Source of the DNA: a virus
DNA: 40,542 nt
Strand: one strand, 5' to 3'
IMG/VR virus record: IMGVR_UViG_3300037258_000612
Location: 1 to 40,542 of that record
Every line of letters begins with the position of its first letter. Position 1 is the first letter of the stretch. Shown piece by piece: positions 1 to 8,473 of the stretch. Under the pieces are notes generated by a model, which made no database searches, was not told the origin of the DNA, and saw only the letters and a list, made by a program, of their open reading frames with translations. The position numbers and the translations under genes were made by a program.

Positions 1-127
1 CGGTGTCGAGATAGAGGATGCGGTCGTAATTGTTAAGAAGTTCGTAGATCCTAAACTTTTCCCAGTGAGGGGTAGTTTCATAGACTTTCTGGTGAGAAAT
101 ACAAATGAATTCAGCTCCAATTTTCTC
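1..127. repeat. Left copy of 127-bp terminal direct repeat
   Basis: Bases 1-127 are identical to bases 40416-40542. This is the overlap by which a circular or circularly permuted genome closes; unique length is 40415 bp. Exactly 127 bases is a common largest k-mer in metagenome assemblers, so the repeat is more likely an assembly overlap than a physical terminal repeat. The copy lies inside the glycosyltransferase gene. Confidence 0.93.
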
Positions 128-217
128 TGCATAGGCTTGCATGAGAGGATGGGTGAGTTTACCGATCTTTTGGTGGTCTTCCCCGATGGCGAGGGTAACT
201 AGAGCTAATTTGGGCAT
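1..217 (-). CDS. Glycosyltransferase GT8-GT9 fusion, N-terminal part (continues at 40415 after circularisation)
   Basis: Starts at the ATG at 217 and runs to base 1 in the same frame as the coding region ending at 39034. Joined through the terminal overlap, the gene is 1599 nt and 532 aa. This part encodes residues 1-72. It opens with a short beta-strand (PKLALVTLAIG) and reaches LYLDTD, the DxD metal and nucleotide-sugar site (71-73) of GT8-type transferases. No good Shine-Dalgarno site is visible; a short inverted repeat (TGGGG at 217-221 with CCCCA at 236-240) overlaps the start codon and could fold over it. See the entry at 39034-40542 for the rest of the protein. Confidence 0.88.
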   Translation of the reverse strand, partial: MPKLALVTLAIGEDHQKIGKLTHPLMQAYAEKIGAEFICISHQKVYETTPHWEKFRIYELLNNYDRILYLDT

Positions 218-268
218 GGGGCAAATATTATTTTACCCCAAGACTTAATGGAAAGGATTTTCTTTAGA

Positions 269-925
269 CTATGAGATTACCCACCAATTGCACGTACTAG
301 TATCTGTGGTCGCTGATGAGTTAATCACAAAGCTAGTTCCAGCAACGATTGATCCAACAGGGACTGAAAGTACGCCAGGAGTTCCGCCGATAGTATTGTG
401 TACCGCGAATATGATAGATGAAGCATCAACGGCTGTGGTAGAAACGGTGACAGTCCCAGATACCATGTTTGCTGAGGTTCCAATGGAGGCATTAGATCCA
501 GGTTTGATAATAAGTTTGTTGCCAATTGTGCCAAGGGTCAAGTTACCGTTAGTTGTAGCAAGGAAAGTTGTGGCAGTGACCGAACCTGGGGCGACTACTG
601 TAGAGGGTAAAGAAACGACGACCGCGCCAGTTGTAGGAGAGGCAGCGACTTGGTTGGCCGTTCCAGTAACTGAGGTTACAGTACCAGCACCAGATCCACC
701 CTCTTGCGTCCAAACTGCACTGACGATTCCGCCTAATGATGTAAAAGATGTCAGAGTGAAGGTTTCATTCAAGATATCGTTAACCCATCTCTGACCAATC
801 TTAAAAGGGCCGGATGGGCCTAAAAGGTTTGTAGAGCTAGGGTTGTAGTTTGTTACAAAAGCAGGCGTGGTGGGGGCAGAGCCAACAGCTATGCCGTAGG
901 TATTTACTGGGGTTGGGATAGACAT
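269..925 (-). CDS. Tail-fibre-like structural protein
   Basis: 218 aa, rich in Gly, Ser, Thr and Val, with almost no charged residues after the first 70. The middle carries GAGTVTSVTGTANQV, a short motif seen in many phage fibre and appendage proteins, followed by beta-rich repeats suited to a trimeric fibre. The ATG follows TTGGAG at good spacing. It lies between the glycosyltransferase and a divergent plus-strand operon, and resembles the fibre at 36784-37989 in composition and in its TITAG/VTVS-type repeats. It probably forms an accessory fibre or receptor-binding tip. Fibre assignment is from composition and motif only. Confidence 0.7.
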   Translation of the reverse strand: MSIPTPVNTYGIAVGSAPTTPAFVTNYNPSSTNLLGPSGPFKIGQRWVNDILNETFTLTSFTSLGGIVSAVWTQEGGSGAGTVTSVTGTANQVAASPTTGAVVVSLPSTVVAPGSVTATTFLATTNGNLTLGTIGNKLIIKPGSNASIGTSANMVSGTVTVSTTAVDASSIIFAVHNTIGGTPGVLSVPVGSIVAGTSFVINSSATTDTSTCNWWVIS

Positions 926-1011
926 ATTGACTCCAAAAGGTTTGTTTATCTATTAAAAAATTTATTATGAGTTAGGTATTTGTGCAAGGGAATTAAAGAT
1001 ATGTTTAGGAC

Positions 1012-1039
1012 TTGTGTTATTCAGGGGAAATGTTATAAT
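1012..1039 (+). promoter_or_regulatory. Sigma70-like promoter for the 1062-1886 small-gene operon
   Basis: TTGTGT at 1012-1017 and a perfect TATAAT at 1034-1039 are 16 bp apart, a few bases ahead of the first Shine-Dalgarno site. The same TTGTGT-N16-TATAAT arrangement occurs on the minus strand at 33376-33403. Confidence 0.7.
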
Positions 1040-1061
1040 AACATCAACAAAGGAAATGAAG

Positions 1062-1253
1062 ATGAGAAAAGGCCAAGTTAAACACCACAGCGAACAGTAC
1101 AGAAACCTCAACGGTAAATACTTCCAGTGCTGGACTGCTAACCAAGAAGTATTCGAGCAAGAGATTGCTGAGTTCAAAACAGAAAACCGTGCCTATCGAA
1201 TCATCGAGGGACAACTTTACAGAGAAATAAAAAAAGGTGAAAAAATAGGATAA
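1062..1253 (+). CDS. Small hypothetical protein
   Basis: 63 aa starting MRKGQVKHH. An in-frame ATG lies 6 nt upstream, but AAAGGA at 1049-1054 is best placed for the ATG at 1062. The protein is charged and mainly helical in character, with no family recognised. It is the first gene of a compact plus-strand operon of five small genes directly downstream of a strong promoter, a layout typical of early phage genes that act on the host. Function unknown. Confidence 0.65.
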   Translation: MRKGQVKHHSEQYRNLNGKYFQCWTANQEVFEQEIAEFKTENRAYRIIEGQLYREIKKGEKIG

Positions 1254-1282
1254 TTACCCTTTTTAAAACAAAGGAAATAAAA

Positions 1283-1420
1283 TTGAGAGATAAATTAATA
1301 GAAATAATCGTTAAATGGGAAAAATCAGAATATCGATCTTCTTATGTTATATGGGAACTAAACGATATAAAGGATTTGATTATTAAATTTGTCGATGAAT
1401 GTTTAAAGGAGAAATTATGA
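1283..1420 (+). CDS. Small hypothetical protein with TTG start
   Basis: 45 aa (RDKLIEIIVKWEKSEY...). It begins at a TTG at 1283 preceded by AAAGGA with about 8 nt spacing; no ATG is available. Its stop overlaps the next start as ATGA (1417-1420), indicating translational coupling. The helical, charged protein matches no family I know. The overlap and the well-placed ribosome site are the main evidence. Confidence 0.6.
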   Translation: MRDKLIEIIVKWEKSEYRSSYVIWELNDIKDLIIKFVDECLKEKL

Positions 1421-1584
1421 GCGAACCATGCAGAGAAGAGTTGATGGCAGACTTCACAGATCATGTGAATACTGAATGTGCCGAGCATTATTTAAAAGAG
1501 TTTGGCAGGCTTCCTACACCTCAAGAACAAGAGTGGTTTTTTGATGAATATATGGAAGGTGATTTAAGAATAGGGGAGGAATAA
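1417..1584 (+). CDS. Small acidic hypothetical protein
   Basis: 55 aa starting MSEPCREELMADF. AAAGGAG lies 6 nt before the ATG at 1417. Acidic and probably helical; includes a GRLPTPQEQEWFFDEYM segment. Coupled to the gene before it by a 4-nt overlap and followed after one base by the next start. Function unknown. Confidence 0.65.
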   Translation: MSEPCREELMADFTDHVNTECAEHYLKEFGRLPTPQEQEWFFDEYMEGDLRIGEE

Positions 1585-1585
1585 A

Positions 1586-1720
1586 ATGGAATTTTTAAAA
1601 GAAATGGGAATAGGACTTATTATTTGTGCGATATACATGTATGCAATTCATTGCCTTAAAAAAGAGATTAAGGAAGAGATATATGAAGAGTTAGATGAAA
1701 AAAGGAGTGGTTGTGATTAA
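1586..1720 (+). CDS. Small single-pass membrane protein
   Basis: 44 aa. AGGGGAGGA precedes the ATG at 1586. Residues about 8-23 form one hydrophobic segment (GIGLIICAIYMYAIHCL), followed by a Lys/Glu-rich helix. Its end overlaps the next gene's GTG start by 8 nt. Probably an inner-membrane peptide with a cytoplasmic helical tail; role unknown. Confidence 0.6.
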   Translation: MEFLKEMGIGLIICAIYMYAIHCLKKEIKEEIYEELDEKRSGCD

Positions 1721-1886
1721 AAAAATATTAGCGAGCAAAGTTTTAGGAGTTTTCATCATTATGTTTGCTTGCGGATCTGATAGATTAAGCCCTTTCGTTA
1801 CAATCCTTATAATCCTAGGGTATATAATTTTTTATGATGAAGCAGAAGAATATGAGAAGTTGAAAAAAGAATTTAAGAAGACTTGA
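1713..1886 (+). CDS. Small two-helix membrane protein with GTG start
   Basis: 57 aa from a GTG at 1713 with AAAAGGAG at good spacing. An in-frame ATG at 1695 is possible but has no ribosome site. Two hydrophobic segments (about residues 10-20 and 32-43) are separated by a short CGSDRLSP turn and followed by a Glu/Lys-rich tail. The size and topology would fit a holin-like or superinfection protein, but nothing specific identifies it. It converges on, and overlaps by 14 nt, the 805-aa minus-strand gene. Confidence 0.55.
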   Translation: MIKKILASKVLGVFIIMFACGSDRLSPFVTILIILGYIIFYDEAEEYEKLKKEFKKT

Positions 1887-4290
1887 AATTTTCCACTGCC
1901 TCTTTCCTTATAGCTGGTGGGTAGGAATAGAATTTCTTGGCATTCCCTTTTTCATAAGCGTCTTTTGCTTGCTTTGTCCGATAGGCTTTAATCAACTTAT
2001 TCCCGATCATTTTCCCGACTTGCTGAACTGGAATACCAATTATTCTTTTAAAGAATATAGTCGAAATTACACCCGTTGGTATCCCTAGTTTTAGATCCTT
2101 GTTTATTTGATCCAATAAGGAAATTATGAGGCCAGCTGCAATATTTCTGCCGATGAAAGTCTTGCCCAAAATCGGGATCTTTTTAAGAAGGTTGTCTATT
2201 TTATTTTGAAATTCCCTTATAGCTTTAAGAGCACTTTTAGCTTGAGATTTAGCAGTTTCCCCCGATTTTGGCAATGGTTCAGTCTCAGGGGTTTTTGGTT
2301 CGCGGAATCGTTCTTTCCCGAAGTCTTTAAGCCTTTCACCCTCTTTGCGGATCTGCTCAGACGCTTTTGGACTCTCTTTAGCCACTTGCTCCACCGCTTC
2401 GTCAATAACACCCGCTTGAGCCTCTGGGGATTCGCTTGCTACGATCCTATCTCTCCATATCTTCTCTTGAACGGTCTTAGTGACTTTAGGTTCTGGTCCT
2501 TTCTTCTCAAGCTTACCCAATCGGTCAGAGAGTTTCTTGCGCTCGGCTGTTTCTCTTAAGGCAAGTCTGCGGTGTTGGATCGCACGTTCAGCTTCAATTT
2601 GATCGAGGAGCTTGTTGAGTATTTCCTTTTCACTGACTAACGCTCGTTTTTGCTCAGCATGGGAAAGAGAACTGACAGGCTTGCGTAACTCTTCATTCAC
2701 TTGTTTCAAGCGATTGCGATACTCGTCACCATAGATCTCGTGGACTTGTCGGTAGAAATCATCTTCTTTAACTTGAGGGGGATGAACTTTCTTCTGTAAT
2801 GCTTTACCTTTTTTGACCATTTCGGGGTTATAGTCCATTTTGGCAAGCTTCACTTCCTCGCCATCGGCTATTGCATCCTGAATCCCTGTGAGCTTGTTTC
2901 TAGCAGCAGTTCTCATTTCATCGATTCCCGCACGAACATTAACCCCTTTTAAGTTCTCAAAGGATTGCTTTAGATCGAACTGGGCATCGAGCATCTCTTG
3001 TTGAGCGGCTTCATATAATGGTTGAAGCTCCTTACGAACTGACTCAGGTCGTCTGGCCATTTGATCTTCAATCGCTCGAACTCTAGCCAATGCCTTGTTA
3101 TATCCCTCTTGTACTTGAGGATACTTTTTCTCAGCTTCATGTATACGGATCTCTTGTGATTGTCTACCTTTTACAGTCTTAGGAATGCGGGATTCGGCAC
3201 GCATGGCACGTTCTGCCGCATCTTGGGCAATCTCTTCTGCATACTTGGGGAAAGCTTTTAGTTGCTCTTGAAGAACTCTTTGTCTTTCTTGGACAGGGTA
3301 CATTTTCTTCTCAGGACGAGTTCTTGCGACTCTCATTTCAGTTGCGGTTTCAGGGGGTGGTGTGACTCGCCCTTTAAGAGAGGGTGCTGTCGCTTCTGCT
3401 TCTACTGTTGATCCAGCCTTACCAGCAAAGGGGAGAGCTTTTTGAGCTTCTGGTCCCAATACAGCAGATGGTGAAATTGCCTTAGTAGATTTAGGGAGAA
3501 GTTTTTTCAACAGGGATGGAAAACCTAATTGGGTGATATTCCCGTATGTTCCTGCGATTTGCTCTCTTGCCGCTTGTTCATCAGGGGACATTTCTTGAGG
3601 GCGGATCTTGCTAGATAAAAGATCAGATAGGAGTTGTTGCTTTTGAACGAATGGAAGGTTGTCTCTAACGTCGCCAAAAGGTTTTGGCTTGGAAGGTTTG
3701 TAGCCTGTAATCTGAGTCAGAAAGTCGGATAGATTGCGTCCTGAAAATGTATCTTCAATCCCTCTTGCTATACCCGTTGGAGCTTCTTCAAGCAATAGCT
3801 TAGGATTTTTCTTTACCGCTTCAATGGAAGGAGCGAATGTTTGTCCAAATGTTCGAGAATGGGGACTTTCACTGAACTTGCCTCTAGTTCCTGGGGCTAC
3901 GTCAAATGGGCCTTCTGTCTCTCCACCAAATAAATCTCCTAAAGCACCGCTTGCTTCTTTTCCTTGTGGTTGGCTAGATCGATAGTCTTGGTAGGCTTGA
4001 CGAATCGCTTCTTCTGTGCCGTATCCTTCATTGATATATTTACTAGCCAGATCAGAGATGGGTTCGATATCGGTTGGTAAATATTCACCTTTTCGAGTCG
4101 AATTTAAGTAAGAGGCTGTATCTTTGGTGATTCGTGAGAGTTTTTTCTGTAAATCGGCAGATCGTTTATCTCTAGTTTTTTGGTATTCACCGAGCAACTC
4201 AGGCAAAGCATGACCTGCATTACCTAGACCTTCGAGTAATCTTTCGCCCACTGACTTTCGTCTTGCAGGTCTTTCTAGTACTTGAACCAT
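1873..4290 (-). CDS. Large internal virion / DNA-ejection-like protein
   Basis: 805 aa. Mostly charged, with extended helical and coiled-coil character in the middle (about residues 310-650, rich in Lys, Glu, Arg and Gln), and a C-terminal section with hydrophobic stretches (about 700-770, including AAGLIISLLDQ and GVISTIFFKRIIGIPV) before a basic tail. Long helical proteins ending in membrane-active segments are typical of podovirus internal proteins that leave the head and help DNA cross the envelope. It sits beside the Gly/Ala-rich 211-aa protein and the tail hub, as P22-type ejection genes do. AAGGGA precedes the ATG. No enzymatic domain such as a transglycosylase was seen. The assignment rests on position and composition. 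Confidence 0.6.
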   Translation of the reverse strand: MVQVLERPARRKSVGERLLEGLGNAGHALPELLGEYQKTRDKRSADLQKKLSRITKDTASYLNSTRKGEYLPTDIEPISDLASKYINEGYGTEEAIRQAYQDYRSSQPQGKEASGALGDLFGGETEGPFDVAPGTRGKFSESPHSRTFGQTFAPSIEAVKKNPKLLLEEAPTGIARGIEDTFSGRNLSDFLTQITGYKPSKPKPFGDVRDNLPFVQKQQLLSDLLSSKIRPQEMSPDEQAAREQIAGTYGNITQLGFPSLLKKLLPKSTKAISPSAVLGPEAQKALPFAGKAGSTVEAEATAPSLKGRVTPPPETATEMRVARTRPEKKMYPVQERQRVLQEQLKAFPKYAEEIAQDAAERAMRAESRIPKTVKGRQSQEIRIHEAEKKYPQVQEGYNKALARVRAIEDQMARRPESVRKELQPLYEAAQQEMLDAQFDLKQSFENLKGVNVRAGIDEMRTAARNKLTGIQDAIADGEEVKLAKMDYNPEMVKKGKALQKKVHPPQVKEDDFYRQVHEIYGDEYRNRLKQVNEELRKPVSSLSHAEQKRALVSEKEILNKLLDQIEAERAIQHRRLALRETAERKKLSDRLGKLEKKGPEPKVTKTVQEKIWRDRIVASESPEAQAGVIDEAVEQVAKESPKASEQIRKEGERLKDFGKERFREPKTPETEPLPKSGETAKSQAKSALKAIREFQNKIDNLLKKIPILGKTFIGRNIAAGLIISLLDQINKDLKLGIPTGVISTIFFKRIIGIPVQQVGKMIGNKLIKAYRTKQAKDAYEKGNAKKFYSYPPAIRKEAVENFKSS

Positions 4291-4296
4291 AGTCCC

Positions 4297-4932
4297 TTAC
4301 CTGAATGCTCGGCCAGCAGCACTTCCTAAGCTACCGCCAAATTGTGCGCCTGTTAATGCCCCCGCAGGGCCACCACCTAGGAAGCCAAGTCCTGCACCTA
4401 AGCCAGCTCCGGCAATTGGAAGGCCAGCACCGAGAAGTTGGGACAACCAATCTTGCTCCTCTTCTTGAGGAATTAAAGATGTGTCAAAAAGTTTGGTACC
4501 TAGAAGTTCTTTACTCAGGCTCATAAGATCTTTTAGAGCTTGCTGTTGAAGATTCATTCTTTGAGATTGCAACCGTTCAGCCAAATCTGTAGTCGCCGCT
4601 CCCGTTGCATTCTGGAATCCTGATGAGTTCTGTGCGCCTGTCCCCATCCCTGAGAATCTAGCCCCAATATTCCCTAAAAGGGCGTGATGCTGACGAAGGG
4701 CGGGTGCTTCAAGTTGGGAAAACTGTGATTGATCGCCACCTGCCAAGCCCCCTAGAGAGCCGAGTCCTTTTTCTAGTCCTGGGGATAATCCGCCTAAAAG
4801 TTTTTGGAAAAGATTCATTTGCTCAGCGGAAAGCGTGGGTAGTTGAACCGAATCATAGCCCGTTCGCCCAACAGGACTAACATTGGCTCCTGTGGCTTTA
4901 GACATCCCGCTTCTACCGATCATTGAACTCAT
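4297..4932 (-). CDS. Small DNA-ejection-like internal virion protein
   Basis: 211 aa. N-terminal half is Gly/Ser/Gln-rich; residues about 125-150 form an amphipathic helix; the C-terminus is a Gly/Ala-rich hydrophobic region (LGAGLPIAGAGLGAGLGFLG). This pattern resembles the small ejection proteins of P22-like phages, where a Gly/Ala-rich tail inserts in membrane. AAGAGG lies before the ATG and its stop is 6 nt from the next gene, the 805-aa protein, suggesting joint expression and function. Sequence identity to known ejection proteins cannot be judged here. Confidence 0.6.
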   Translation of the reverse strand: MSSMIGRSGMSKATGANVSPVGRTGYDSVQLPTLSAEQMNLFQKLLGGLSPGLEKGLGSLGGLAGGDQSQFSQLEAPALRQHHALLGNIGARFSGMGTGAQNSSGFQNATGAATTDLAERLQSQRMNLQQQALKDLMSLSKELLGTKLFDTSLIPQEEEQDWLSQLLGAGLPIAGAGLGAGLGFLGGGPAGALTGAQFGGSLGSAAGRAFR

Positions 4933-4963
4933 GTGAACCTCTTTGATTTAAGATATCATCTAC

Positions 4964-5446
4964 TCAACTATTGGACAACCATTCCAGAACGATCAATCCG
5001 TTATTGCAAGCAGGTGGGCTTCCAGCCCCTTTGGTGATAACAATTGTCGATGAATTGACCGACACGTTGATTTGGTTGTTAGCAGCCGTTACGTCAACAT
5101 AAGGGAGAGGACACCAATTCCCAGAACCATCTAGGAAAGTCCCATAGATTTTTACAAAGTTCGTAACCCCATTGAAGTTGATGTTATGCTTTATAGTCAG
5201 GTTTGAATCGCTAAATGGGTAAACTTGCCGTAATGGTTGTTGTTGTCGATTAGCTCCGTTCAGATACCAAAGATCACCACAGAAAGCAGGGAGATTGGTT
5301 GGGTAATGGCCAATCGTCCTCATATTCGTGACGATAGCGACTTCATTGAACGAACGAGTTAACTCCACCGTCAAGGCTTGCAGATCATTGGTGAAGTGCC
5401 AAGAGGTTCTGAGGAAGGGGTCGACGTTTGATACGTTTAAAGTCAT
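4964..5446 (-). CDS. Virion-associated hypothetical protein
   Basis: 160 aa, starting MTLNVSNVDPFLRTSW. Predominantly beta in character, with Asn/Val/Thr-rich strands and an aromatic middle (GDLWYLNGANRQQQPLRQVYPF). Starts a few bases after the tail-hub gene stop and precedes the ejection genes, so it is very probably a tail or connector component. Family not recognised. Confidence 0.6.
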   Translation of the reverse strand: MTLNVSNVDPFLRTSWHFTNDLQALTVELTRSFNEVAIVTNMRTIGHYPTNLPAFCGDLWYLNGANRQQQPLRQVYPFSDSNLTIKHNINFNGVTNFVKIYGTFLDGSGNWCPLPYVDVTAANNQINVSVNSSTIVITKGAGSPPACNNGLIVLEWLSNS

Positions 5447-5449
5447 ATC

Positions 5450-8400
5450 TTATGCCAAGTAACTTGATGGATTAACGTCTATTACCGCAGAGTGGAATTC
5501 AATCTCTGCAAACTGGTTGCTAAAAGTTGGGTCAAACATTTGATCTTCTGACAAAGTGAATCCTATCTGGATCGTGTCGCCAATCAAAGATGGGTTGAAT
5601 CTATGCCAAATCTGTTGACTACCACCTGATCCTAATTGCTGTAGATTGATATTTTCAGGGGTTAACCCAATATTTGTTCCTTCTGGGCAGGTATAGAGGA
5701 TTGTGCTGTAAATCATGGCATTGTTGAAAGTAGGATCGTTAGGAGCTTCGAGAGTTGGGCCGAGACTGTTTTCAGAAAGGTAGATTTGAACTGTGATCTG
5801 TCCGTTGTCGGTAGCGGTGAATAGGTACATCTGCGCCCCAATCCTCGTCTTTCTTTGATAGCCCCAAGAGACAGGGAATTGCTTGGATTGGATTAGAGGG
5901 ACATACATGCGAGTGAATACGCCATTGCCCGCATAGGTTCCAGTAATTGGGATATTGGGATTGAATATGGTGAACTGAGAACTACTTATGATCGTTCTTA
6001 CTTGGAAGATTTGGTTATTGACTGATGCTCCAATTGATCCATAGCAGTTTTGGATGTAGATAAAATCCCCAGTATTTAAGCAATGATCGGGGGATGTAAC
6101 AGTCGAGCCAGAGATGTTTTGTATGTACTCTGATGGGTCTTCATTGGTTGTGTTATTGCGTAGCATAATAAACCCTTGCTGATTACCCGCAATAAGTTGC
6201 TGTTGCAATAGAGTCGAGGTTCCCGATCCCCAAGGTTCTGTCCATTCTTCCCAAGTTGCGGCGGGAGGGTTTGCCCATGTATAGCCTGTGACTAACCGGA
6301 TCTGTCCATAGGTTGTATAGCATTCATCGATCAATGACCATGACTGATCTCGGTAGTTGTAGAAGAGGGATTGATTTGGGAAGGTCGCTGTTGAACTATC
6401 AGTATCTTGATAAGTGAAATAGACCCATTCGTTGATGAAGTCTCGACCTGCCGTGACTCTAAAGTTCCCATTATTGGTGTAGTTGATCTGGAAGACTTGA
6501 TCTGGGATCTCAAGGTCAATACGTGCCGCTGATACTTGGGTACAAAGAGCGAGGCCATAGCTACCGATAGTGACGGACCCTCTATCAAAGGTGATGGCAG
6601 AAAAGGTTGATCCAGCACCAAGTTCTGTATTGATCCGATAGAAAAGGAATGGGGTCAAGTTATTGCCAGTGTAGATTAGACGGGTAAAAGCGTTTGTATA
6701 GCCCAAAATTAACACATCCTCGTTGGGGACTAGTGTAGTGATGGGTTGAGCTACTCCTGAGGAAATATAGCCTCCAAAACCAGTCACATCCTCAAAGAAT
6801 GATGAAGAGACAGCGGATTGGACGGTTAGAGTTGTCGTGTTCTGATTGAGGGGAGTCAGGATAGGGATAAGGTTGTTCAACGTCTGAGATATTGGGAAGG
6901 TCTTACCATAAGCAGTCGTAGTACTAAATGAACAGGTGTAATAGGGCGTCCCGTTTTGGCTATAGATAATCGTATCTTGCAGATAGATAGGAGGGCCAGT
7001 AGAAGTTTGGATGTAGGGGCCAAAGAAGATCAAAAATCCACGTAATGGATAAATCATCTTTGCACCGACGAGGTAGTATTGCCCAGGTGTGTTATCTCCA
7101 ATATAGAAAGTGGTCGTAGGTCCACTCAAAAGAGGAGGAGCAAAGTTGACCCATCCTGTGGCTGATGCAGGGGGATAAGTCCCGCCATTGGTAGGATCTC
7201 CGTCAAACCAACGAATCCCATCTTTTGTAGAACCATTAGGGGCAATATTGGTTAAGTATTGAGCGATTCCGCCAGTACCATTGGTAGCGATAATGGCATT
7301 GGGGAATGTAACTACAACAGTTGATGAGTCCGTAACCGTCGTCACGTATCCTGTTTGGAAGTTGATTCCTGTGGTAGAGGCCACCTCATTGATGAACAAG
7401 AAATCCCCAACCACAAGTGCGCTTGGTGAGTTAAATGCTATACTTACAATTGCGGGCGAACTGGCCTGTGTTACCGTAGTCGTGCTAATCGTATTGAACT
7501 GCATACCAGGGTTGCCATTCGTTACCCAAAATGACCCTTGGTAGTTCGTACTCCAAAACTGTTGATAGTTTTGGCCACTCCACGTTAAAGGAGTCCAAAT
7601 AGTTTTAGGGGTATAGGCGGTGTAATTTGTTGGAGGAGTAGCTGGTGGGTTTTTGTAGAAGCTTACATCATAGGCATCATAGGGAGCTGATGTGTTGATT
7701 TCATAGGAATAGGTAGTGTCAAAAGCCAATGTCTCAGGAAAAGCGAGAGGGTTCAAAAGGAGATCTTCAAGTCCCATGACGGGGAGATTTGGATAGTAGT
7801 AGAAGATGGCAGTTACCGTATGGCTTGCAGCCCCAGTGATGGTAAAAGCACCCGTTGAATAGTTAATCGTTCCTGATTGAGTCGTTGCCGATCCTGAGGG
7901 TTGCAAATAGGGAGTAAGATCTTGGATCGTTCCTCCACTTGTATAGGCATGGAAATTAGTTGAGTCAACGGCTATAGTGACAGTTGTGCCACTGACCGCA
8001 GTGATCGTGTATGGCTCAGGATTTTCCAACCCATTATTGATTTCGGTCATCCCGCCAGCGCCCATGATATAAACTTTGTCGCCCATTGAGAAGTTAGTGA
8101 TAGCAGAGACGACCGCAGGGTTTGCTTTGGTGATGCCAGTAATTGAAACGCCAGTGTTGTTTGTGTCGGTATAAGTGGTCATTGAAACCGTATCTGTAAT
8201 CGATACAGTGCCAGGCATAATAGAACCGTTTGCTTGAAGTGAGAACCCAGTGATTAGATTCCCTGATCCGCTTGAGAGAGTAATCGTAGTTGAACCTGAA
8301 TTGAAGTATCTCTCAAGCCTTGTGAGGAACCTTGTTCCCCTTTTCCTCTTGATCCTACCTCTCCATTGGATAGCATTCTCAAGATAAGGGAAGGAGTCAT

Positions 8401-8473
8401 TATCGATCATGAAAGGTTCACGATCATTCCTTAACCCTTTGTTGATAGGACCGATGACGACTTTTTCGCCCAT
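5450..8473 (-). CDS. Large tail hub / stabilisation protein
   Basis: 1007 aa. The N-terminus (GLRNDREPFMIDNDSFPYLEN, then WRGRIKRKRGTRFL) is the usual opening of podovirus tail hub proteins, the group that includes P22 gp10 and T7 tail tubular protein B, which form the lower tail under the adaptor. The rest is beta-rich. At least three segments (about residues 105-180, 330-400 and 785-850) share a pattern of ITGITKANPAVVS or similar, then G-D-x-hydrophobic, then a T-V-T strand, as in the capsid-proximal proteins at 10821 and 11376. The start abuts the stop of the previous gene (TAA then ATG), with AGGA upstream. Length well above P22 gp10 is explained by these inserted domains. Confidence 0.68.
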   Translation of the reverse strand: MGEKVVIGPINKGLRNDREPFMIDNDSFPYLENAIQWRGRIKRKRGTRFLTRLERYFNSGSTTITLSSGSGNLITGFSLQANGSIMPGTVSITDTVSMTTYTDTNNTGVSITGITKANPAVVSAITNFSMGDKVYIMGAGGMTEINNGLENPEPYTITAVSGTTVTIAVDSTNFHAYTSGGTIQDLTPYLQPSGSATTQSGTINYSTGAFTITGAASHTVTAIFYYYPNLPVMGLEDLLLNPLAFPETLAFDTTYSYEINTSAPYDAYDVSFYKNPPATPPTNYTAYTPKTIWTPLTWSGQNYQQFWSTNYQGSFWVTNGNPGMQFNTISTTTVTQASSPAIVSIAFNSPSALVVGDFLFINEVASTTGINFQTGYVTTVTDSSTVVVTFPNAIIATNGTGGIAQYLTNIAPNGSTKDGIRWFDGDPTNGGTYPPASATGWVNFAPPLLSGPTTTFYIGDNTPGQYYLVGAKMIYPLRGFLIFFGPYIQTSTGPPIYLQDTIIYSQNGTPYYTCSFSTTTAYGKTFPISQTLNNLIPILTPLNQNTTTLTVQSAVSSSFFEDVTGFGGYISSGVAQPITTLVPNEDVLILGYTNAFTRLIYTGNNLTPFLFYRINTELGAGSTFSAITFDRGSVTIGSYGLALCTQVSAARIDLEIPDQVFQINYTNNGNFRVTAGRDFINEWVYFTYQDTDSSTATFPNQSLFYNYRDQSWSLIDECYTTYGQIRLVTGYTWANPPAATWEEWTEPWGSGTSTLLQQQLIAGNQQGFIMLRNNTTNEDPSEYIQNISGSTVTSPDHCLNTGDFIYIQNCYGSIGASVNNQIFQVRTIISSSQFTIFNPNIPITGTYAGNGVFTRMYVPLIQSKQFPVSWGYQRKTRIGAQMYLFTATDNGQITVQIYLSENSLGPTLEAPNDPTFNNAMIYSTILYTCPEGTNIGLTPENINLQQLGSGGSQQIWHRFNPSLIGDTIQIGFTLSEDQMFDPTFSNQFAEIEFHSAVIDVNPSSYLA

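Noticed and set aside
1-127. Physical direct terminal repeat as in T7-like phages
   Set aside because: Length equals a standard assembler k-mer and the portal and terminase are P22-like; coverage data would be needed to call a real repeat.
288-794. 168-aa open frame on the plus strand
   Set aside because: Exact antisense of the fibre gene at 269-925, with no ribosome site; the Thr/Val-rich minus-strand reading explains the open frame.
4297-4932. Holin from the hydrophobic Gly/Ala-rich C-terminus
   Set aside because: Too long and with a large soluble N-terminus; position among tail genes favours an ejection protein.
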